Positions 7,183 through 11,658 of a stretch of DNA of 11,658 nucleotides are shown piece by piece. The notes beneath the pieces were generated by a model that did no database searches, had not been told where the DNA came from, and worked only from the letters and a program-made list of their open reading frames with translations. Position numbers and translations under genes: made by a program. Origin of the DNA: Halanaerobium sp. (GTDB lineage Bacteria; Bacillota; Halanaerobiia; Halanaerobiales; Halanaerobiaceae); contig QBLP01000038.1 in NCBI GenBank assembly GCA_003070825.1, positions 1 to 11,658 of the forward strand, written 5' to 3'. The first letter of the stretch is position 1. Each line of letters begins with the position of its first letter.

Positions 7183-8175
7183 TTACAGCTTTAATGATAA
7201 ATCTACAACTCTATTTGTATAACTTAATTCGTTGTCATACCAGGAAATAACTTTAACCATATTGCCATTAACTACCATAGTTGACTGAGCATCAATTTTA
7301 GAAGATTCGAACTGTCCCATAATATCTCTGGAAACTAATTCATCTTCAGTATAGCCTAAAATACCTTTCATTTCACCTTCTGCTTTTTCTTTAAACATTG
7401 CATTTACTTCTTCAGCAGTTACATCTTTCTCTAAAGTAAATACTCCATCAACACAGGAGCCATCAGGTACTGGAACACGAATAGCCATACCGTCAATTTT
7501 ACCATCTAACTCAGGCAGTACTTTTGTTGTTGCAATAGCAGCACCTGTAGTTGTAGGAATAATGTTTTCAGCAGCTGCTCTACCTCTTCTTGTTTTTCCA
7601 GCTGGCATATCTAGGATAGCCTGACTGGTTGTATAACCATGAACAGTTGTGATTAATCCTTTTTCGATTCCAAACTCATCGTTAAGAGCCTTAGCTAAAG
7701 GAGCTAAACAATTAGTTGTACAGGAAGCATTGGAAACAATTAAGTCATCATCGCTGAGATCGTCATCATTAACACCAAGTACAATAGTATTATCAATCTC
7801 ATCTTTAGCAGGTACAGTTAAAAGAACTTTTTTCGCACCAGCTTCAATATGCTGCATTAACTGAGCTTTTTTGCGGAATACACCAGTAGATTCAATTACT
7901 ACATCAATGTCATTTTCGCCCCATGGTAGTTCTTTAGGATCTTTAATAGCAGTAACTTTAATTGTTTTACCATTAACTACTAAGTTTCCAGCTTCAACCT
8001 CTACTGTACCATCAAAACGACCATGTACAGAGTCATATTTAAGTAAATAAGCTAAATTTTCAACATCAACTAAATCGTTAATTGCAACGATTTCAATGTC
8101 TTCTCCTCTTTTTTCAACTAATCTTAAGTAACCTCTACCAATACGTCCAAATCCATTAATTGCTACTTTTTTCAT
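7183..8175 (-). CDS. gap: Glyceraldehyde-3-phosphate dehydrogenase (phosphorylating)
   Basis: Oxidises glyceraldehyde 3-phosphate to 1,3-bisphosphoglycerate with NAD+. From the start chosen here it has 330 residues. The Rossmann motif is NGFGRIGR (7-14); Asp34 in INDLVD, after strand beta-2, suggests NAD rather than NADP. The catalytic Cys152 sits in SNASCTTNCLAPLAK and the catalytic His179 in TTVHGYTTSQ. Arg233 in IRVPVPDGS and the C-terminal WYDNELSYTNRVVDL complete the family pattern. The active-site loop YTTSQ (181-185) and VPVPDGS differ from the common YTNDQ and VPTPNVS. An acidic loop, DDDLSDDDL (137-145), fits a moderately halophilic host. A frame 19 codons longer lacks a ribosome site and family similarity; AGGAGG at 8185-8190 lies nine bases before the ATG chosen. 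It sits 94 bp after cggR. Confidence 0.96.
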   Translation of the reverse strand: MKKVAINGFGRIGRGYLRLVEKRGEDIEIVAINDLVDVENLAYLLKYDSVHGRFDGTVEVEAGNLVVNGKTIKVTAIKDPKELPWGENDIDVVIESTGVFRKKAQLMQHIEAGAKKVLLTVPAKDEIDNTIVLGVNDDDLSDDDLIVSNASCTTNCLAPLAKALNDEFGIEKGLITTVHGYTTSQAILDMPAGKTRRGRAAAENIIPTTTGAAIATTKVLPELDGKIDGMAIRVPVPDGSCVDGVFTLEKDVTAEEVNAMFKEKAEGEMKGILGYTEDELVSRDIMGQFESSKIDAQSTMVVNGNMVKVISWYDNELSYTNRVVDLSLKL

Positions 8176-8184
8176 TATTTTATT

Positions 8185-8190
8185 CCTCCT
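8185..8190 (-). promoter_or_regulatory. Ribosome site that sets the gap start
   Basis: AGGAGG lies nine bases before the ATG at 8173-8175, directly in front of the conserved MKKVAINGFGRIGR start. This rules out the longer frame that begins at 8232. Confidence 0.88.
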
Positions 8191-8269
8191 TATAATATGT
8201 TGAACATTTACATAAATTAATTTACTAAACAAAGACTTAAAAAATTTGAAAGTTTATAACCTGCTGATT

Positions 8270-9319
8270 CTAATCTGCCAGCCTGTCTTCGGCCTCACCC
8301 CCCTTAAGAGAGATAATTTTTCGGGCTGTAATTTCATCAGTAATTAAAATATCCTGGTATTTAGGAGAAACTGCAGAAATAATAGCTTCTGCCTTATTTT
8401 CTCCACCTGCAACAACAATCACTTTATTTATTGCCTGCAGATCATCAAGATTCAAACCAACACTGGTAGTGGAATAGATAATCTCACCCCGGGAGTTAAA
8501 ATAAAATCCAAAAGCCTCTCCCACGGCACCGGCATTAAGGAGATCATTGATTTCTTTTTCGTCCATCCCCCGTCGGCCTGCCATATCTTTAGCTGTTCCT
8601 ACTCCGTGAATCAAAATATTGGCTCTTTTTAAAATTTCCAGAGTTTTTTTAATTGTTGGTTCTTTTGTTATATGATAAATATTTTCTTCAGCCATATTGT
8701 CCGGAATATGCAGGAGATGATAGCTGCCGCCTAGCTTTTTGGCAATTTTAGCAGCAATCGTATTAGCCTGTATTTCAACATCCTCACCCAGTCCACCTCG
8801 GCCGGGAACTACTGTCACATCCCTGGATTCAGCGCTGTAGGTCATCTCTGCTGCAACCTGGGCCAGGGTTGTCCCACCCGTCACAGCAAGAATGTCTCCA
8901 TTTTTAATTTCCTGCTGTAAAAGCTGTGAGGCCATTCTACCAATCTCGGCCTTTAAATCTCCGGCCGGAACTGCGCCATTAACCAGCTTAACTTTTTTTA
9001 ATCCCAGAATATTTTCCAGTCTATTTTCTAAATAACTGATATCTCGTAACTCTTTGATGTACTCATCTAATTCTATCAGAAATTCTTCTCCAATTCTAGT
9101 AATTTGAGTACCTGCCGGGGTAATAGTTATAAAGGCATTTTTTTCAAAAAACTCCAGATCATTACGAATTGTTCTTTCACTCAATCCTAATATCTTTGCT
9201 AGAGCTCGTCTTCCAATAGGCTGATTGTAATATATACCACGTAAAATATTATATCTTTGCTGGGCTGTCTTAACAATTTCCGGTACAATTTTCTGCTGAA
9301 TTTTAAACAGTTTATTCAT
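8270..9319 (-). CDS. cggR: Central glycolytic genes regulator, SorC/DeoR-type repressor
   Basis: Repressor of the glycolytic operon; in Bacillus the effector is fructose-1,6-bisphosphate, which weakens DNA binding. From the start chosen here it has 349 residues, close to the family's roughly 340. The N-terminal helix-turn-helix is visible around residues 20-75 (QRYNILRGIYYNQPIGRRAL, then ILGLSERTIRNDLEFFEK). The rest is the sugar-phosphate-binding SorC domain, with AVTGGTTLAQVA, VVPGRGGLGEDVEIQANTIA, LHIPDNM, HGVGTAKDMAGRRGM and VIVVAGGENKAEAI. The GGTT, GRGG and GVG loops are those expected to hold the effector phosphates. GGAGG at 9326-9330 fixes the ATG at 9317-9319; a longer frame from 9361 would translate the operator itself. 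It is the first gene of the operon, directly before gap. Confidence 0.95.
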   Translation of the reverse strand: MNKLFKIQQKIVPEIVKTAQQRYNILRGIYYNQPIGRRALAKILGLSERTIRNDLEFFEKNAFITITPAGTQITRIGEEFLIELDEYIKELRDISYLENRLENILGLKKVKLVNGAVPAGDLKAEIGRMASQLLQQEIKNGDILAVTGGTTLAQVAAEMTYSAESRDVTVVPGRGGLGEDVEIQANTIAAKIAKKLGGSYHLLHIPDNMAEENIYHITKEPTIKKTLEILKRANILIHGVGTAKDMAGRRGMDEKEINDLLNAGAVGEAFGFYFNSRGEIIYSTTSVGLNLDDLQAINKVIVVAGGENKAEAIISAVSPKYQDILITDEITARKIISLKGGEAEDRLAD

Positions 9320-9325
9320 GTTTAA

Positions 9326-9330
9326 CCTCC
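9326..9330 (-). promoter_or_regulatory. Ribosome site that sets the cggR start
   Basis: GGAGG lies six bases before the ATG at 9317-9319. The alternative upstream start at 9361 lies inside the operator and lacks such a site. Confidence 0.82.
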
Positions 9331-9335
9331 GAGCT

Positions 9336-9371
9336 GGAACGTTTTTGTCCAAATGGAACATAATTGTCCCG
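9336..9371. promoter_or_regulatory. CggR operator: two tandem imperfect palindromes
   Basis: Two 15-bp units, GGAACGTTTTTGTCC (9336-9350) and GGAACATAATTGTCC (9355-9369), share 12 of 15 positions and start 19 bp apart. Each is itself an imperfect inverted repeat (GGAAC...GTCC). On the minus strand the first unit reached reads CGGGACAATTATGTTCC. This resembles the Bacillus CggR operator, described as CGGGAC-N6-TGTC repeated with about 20-bp spacing. The site lies between promoter and cggR, about 60-100 bases into the transcript. Confidence 0.85.
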
Positions 9372-9379
9372 ATACAGCC

Positions 9380-9406
9380 AAAAACAAAGCTGATTTTTAA
9401 ATCAGC
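9380..9406 (-). terminator. Small terminator-like hairpin in the cggR leader
   Basis: On the minus strand, GCTGATT-TAAA-AATCAGC (9389-9406) forms a short perfect stem and is followed by TTTGTTTTT (9380-9388). It lies between the cggR promoter and the operator. It may terminate read-through from whiA, act as an attenuator, or only stabilise the 5' end. The stem is short and AT-rich, so strength is doubtful. Confidence 0.45.
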
Positions 9407-9439
9407 AGCAAGTTTGATTTATTTTTAACTTCCAAATGT

Positions 9440-9467
9440 ATTATATCATCTCCTGAGATAATTTCAA
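9440..9467 (-). promoter_or_regulatory. Sigma-A-like promoter of the cggR-gap-pgk-tpiA-gpmI-eno operon
   Basis: On the minus strand: TTGAAA (9462-9467), a 16-base spacer, then TATAAT (9440-9445) preceded by TGA, an extended -10 (TGNTATAAT). The -35 overlaps the whiA stop codon (9464-9466). The predicted start is near 9433, giving a leader of about 114 bases. An inverted repeat ATCTC-N2-GAGAT (9448-9459) is centred exactly in the spacer. Confidence 0.78.
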
Positions 9468-10387
9468 GTTAAATTTTGGGCAATTTTTTTAATTCTTCGC
9501 AAACGATGATTAACTCCCGATTTACTGAGATCTAAAATTTCACCCAGCTCTTTTAAAGAGGCATAAGGATTTTCTCTTCTAACCTCAGCCATTTCCTGCA
9601 GACCGGGGCTCAATGACTCCAACCCTTCTTTGCGCTCTATAATATCTATATACTCCAGCTGATCCATAGCTGCAGAAACAGATTTCTCTAAATTTGCAGT
9701 TTCAAAATTCACCCGCCGATTAACATCATTTTTTAACTCTTTAACAATATGATCATTTTCCATTTTAAGCATTGCCTGATGAGCTCCAATAATATTTAAA
9801 ATCTTAACTACTTCAGCATAGCTCTTAAAATAAATTACATGATAACCCTTGTGTTGAGTCTGATGAGCTTCTAATTCAAATTTAGCCAGTAAAATTTTCA
9901 AATCTTCAGCTACACTTTCACGCTCACAGCGAAATTCAAGGTGATATTCGCTCTGAGGTTTATTAACTGATCCCCCACCTAAAAATAAACCGCGTAAATA
10001 AGCCTGAGATAATTGGCGAGAATTCAAATATTCATCTTTAATGTGAAAAACTAAACTATTATCCGGGGTTAGAAATCCCAGTTCCAGTAGAAATTCTCTC
10101 ACACCTGGCTGTGGTGTAACAATAATATCGTAACTATGGCTTAAATTAAATCTTTTATCCTGTCTGACTCTGATCTCGATACTGAAACCAAACCGCTCCT
10201 TAATCAGGGAATAAATTCTGCGGGCTAAATTACCATGATAAAGAGTAATCTTAACAGCCAGATGTTTATTTGAGATTTGAATCGACCCATCTATCCTGAT
10301 TAGAGCCGCCAGTTCGGCCAGCTGCTCAGAGTAATCATATTTATCTTTATGTGTTAATTCTTCCTTAACCTGATCAGTAAAAGACAT
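9464..10387 (-). CDS. whiA: DNA-binding protein WhiA
   Basis: WhiA proteins join a degenerate LAGLIDADG homing-endonuclease fold to a C-terminal helix-turn-helix. They are sporulation regulators in Streptomyces; in Bacillus they affect cell division and chromosome segregation. From the start chosen here the protein has 307 residues, the usual size. Visible parts are MSFTDQVKEEL, AELAALIRIDGSI, the LAGLIDADG-like AYLRGLFLGGGSVNKP, NRRVNFETANLEKS, and the HTH LKELGEILDLSKSGVNHRLRRI at the end. GTG at 10394-10396 gives a frame three codons longer but is part of the AAAGGTGA ribosome site (10393-10400), so ATG at 10385-10387 is preferred. It lies 53 bp after yvcK, and its stop codon overlaps the -35 of the glycolytic promoter. 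Confidence 0.95.
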   Translation of the reverse strand: MSFTDQVKEELTHKDKYDYSEQLAELAALIRIDGSIQISNKHLAVKITLYHGNLARRIYSLIKERFGFSIEIRVRQDKRFNLSHSYDIIVTPQPGVREFLLELGFLTPDNSLVFHIKDEYLNSRQLSQAYLRGLFLGGGSVNKPQSEYHLEFRCERESVAEDLKILLAKFELEAHQTQHKGYHVIYFKSYAEVVKILNIIGAHQAMLKMENDHIVKELKNDVNRRVNFETANLEKSVSAAMDQLEYIDIIERKEGLESLSPGLQEMAEVRRENPYASLKELGEILDLSKSGVNHRLRRIKKIAQNLT

Positions 10388-10392
10388 TTTTA

Positions 10393-10400
10393 TCACCTTT
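10393..10400 (-). promoter_or_regulatory. Ribosome site that sets the whiA start
   Basis: AAAGGTGA lies five bases before the ATG at 10385-10387 and contains the alternative GTG start (10394-10396). Confidence 0.7.
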
Positions 10401-10440
10401 TAAATCTTAATTAATGAAATTAGTTTGTAATCTCCTGTTG

Positions 10441-11639
10441 TTAATTATATTTCTTATTTAAATCATAAATAAGTTCTGCCAGTGCATCCGGATCATGGCG
10501 CAGATAGCTGTCTTTTTTTAAGAGATCAGCTTCAATAACCTTTACTCCCAGTTTCTCTAACTGCTGATGATCTATCTTAACTGGGTAAGCACCTTCTGCT
10601 TCATATTTCTTTCTCAGTTTAGCTGTACCCTGACGATTGTTGACAACAATATAGTCAAAAACTCCACTACCACAGTGATCAATGATTGCTCGAGCATGAT
10701 CAGCTGCTGTATAACCATCGGTTTCTCCAGGCTGAGTCATCACATTACAGATATATAGTTTTAAGGCACTACTATTTTTAATTTCTTCTGTAATTCCTTT
10801 CACCAGCAAATTGGGCAAAATACTGGTATAAAGACTACCCGGGCCAATCACTATTACATCTGCTTTTTGGATTGACTCTTTTACTTCTGGAGTAGTACTT
10901 GCATTTTCAGGATACAAAAAAACTTTATTGATTTCTTTATCATAGACTGGAATAGCAGATTCGCCCATTCTTTCTTCCTGATCGTGATAAACTGCCCCCA
11001 ATTTAATATCTTCGTTAGTAGCAGGTAGAACTTTACCCCTAATAGCCAGAACTTTGCTGGAAGCTCTAACTGCTTCCTCAAAATCTCCTAAAACCTCAGT
11101 CATAGCAGCAATATATAAATTACCAAAGCTGTGACCTTCAAGCCCACCTTCAGATTCAAAGCGGTGTTGAAATAATTTCTCCATTAAAGGTTCTCTATCA
11201 GCCAGTGCAACCAGGCAGTTACGAATATCTCCAGGTGGTAAAATACCCATTTCATCTCTTAAACGACCTGAACTACCACCATCATCAGCCACTGTGACGA
11301 CTGCTGTCAGATTGTCACTATTTTTTTTCAGGCCCCGCAGGAGATTTGATAAACCGGTACCACCACCAAAAGCAACAATTTCTGGTCCCTTATTTGACCT
11401 TCTTTTTTCATATAATAAATCAAGAATTTCTCCATTAGGAGTTATATGGGTATTAAATTCTGATTTGATTTTTAGCAGAGAATAATAAGTCAAACTAATC
11501 CCACTTAAAATCATAAACAAAGCAGTCAATTTAAGCACAAAACCGGCCTGATGACCAAATATATTGTTGAGCATTAAAAGCAGCTGATTTGTAACATAGA
11601 CACTTATGTCAAAACCAAATAAAGGAGTTATTCCAATAC
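10441..11639 (-). CDS. yvcK: YvcK-family (CofD-like) gluconeogenesis/morphogenesis factor, 5' end missing
   Basis: YvcK binds UDP-sugars such as UDP-GlcNAc and, in Bacillus, is needed for growth on gluconeogenic carbon and for normal cell shape. The CofD-like core is clear: VAFGGGTGLSNLLRGLK, TVADDGGSSGRLRDE, GILPPGDIRNCLVALAD, GHSFGNLYIAAMTEVLG, VIGPGSLYTSILPNLLV and NVMTQPGETDGYTAADHA. An ATG at 11572-11574 gives 377 residues, but it has no good ribosome site. The frame stays open upstream (GIGITPLFGFDISVYVTNQL...) to the adapter, so the true start is off the contig. A hydrophobic segment (VLKLTALFMILSGISLTYY, about residues 13-31 from that ATG) and LYEKRRSNKGP before the core match the long form with N-terminal membrane helices found in many Clostridia. 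It heads the yvcK-whiA pair; rapZ would be expected upstream. Confidence 0.93.
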
Positions 11640-11658
11640 CTGTCTCTTATACACATCT
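11640..11658. other. Tn5/Nextera mosaic-end adapter (not genomic)
   Basis: The last 19 bases, CTGTCTCTTATACACATCT, are exactly the reverse complement of the 19-bp Tn5 mosaic end used in tagmentation libraries. At the extreme end of the sequence this is untrimmed adapter read-through. The first C (11640) could also be genomic. Confidence 0.97.

Noticed and set aside
8195..8210. Palindrome ATGTTGAACAT upstream of gap as an operator
   Set aside because: It is only 11 bp, has no matching promoter, and lies inside a leader already transcribed from the cggR promoter.
10881..11081. Second minus-strand frame of 66 codons within yvcK
   Set aside because: It is a shifted frame of the conserved yvcK coding sequence, which is intact without a frameshift.

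Overview
The window looks like the end of a contig from a diderm, low-GC, anaerobic member of the Firmicutes, most likely Halanaerobiales (Halanaerobium-like). The clues are AT-rich DNA, strong AGGAGG ribosome sites, the Firmicutes gene set yvcK-whiA-cggR-gap-pgk-tpiA-gpmI-eno, and a TolC-type outer-membrane efflux protein with a signal peptide, which implies an outer membrane. This placement is inferred from gene content, not from a search. All nine genes are on the minus strand, so transcription runs from the right end to the left.

Right end (about 9464-11658): yvcK (5' end missing) and whiA, a conserved pair in Firmicutes. The last 19 bases (11640-11658) are exactly the Tn5/Nextera mosaic-end read-through sequence. 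They are sequencing adapter, so the biological sequence stops near 11639, inside yvcK.

Centre (about 1931-9467): the central glycolytic operon cggR-gap-pgk-tpiA-gpmI-eno, which covers the five steps from triose phosphate to phosphoenolpyruvate. A sigma-A-like promoter with an extended -10 overlaps the end of whiA. A small terminator-like hairpin follows, then a two-part CggR-type operator lying downstream of the promoter, so repression probably works by blocking elongation. Hairpins sit between gap and pgk and between eno and gpmI. A strong intrinsic terminator closes the operon after eno. Four genes (whiA, cggR, gap, pgk) have a better start than the longest open frame, fixed by ribosome-site placement.

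Left end (1-1876): a TetR-family regulator overlaps by 14 bp the start of a tolC-like gene that runs off the window. The regulator has a near-consensus promoter with a palindrome just after the predicted start site. About 200 bp further upstream lies a second, very strong minus-strand promoter (TTGACA-17-TATACT) with a 24-bp near-perfect palindrome over its start point. No recognisable gene lies immediately behind it.

I do not see a clearly new multi-gene system. The most unusual items are the orphan promoter/palindrome upstream of tetR, the layout of the cggR leader, and an atypical active-site loop in the GAPDH. No rRNA, tRNA, CRISPR array or intact mobile element was seen.
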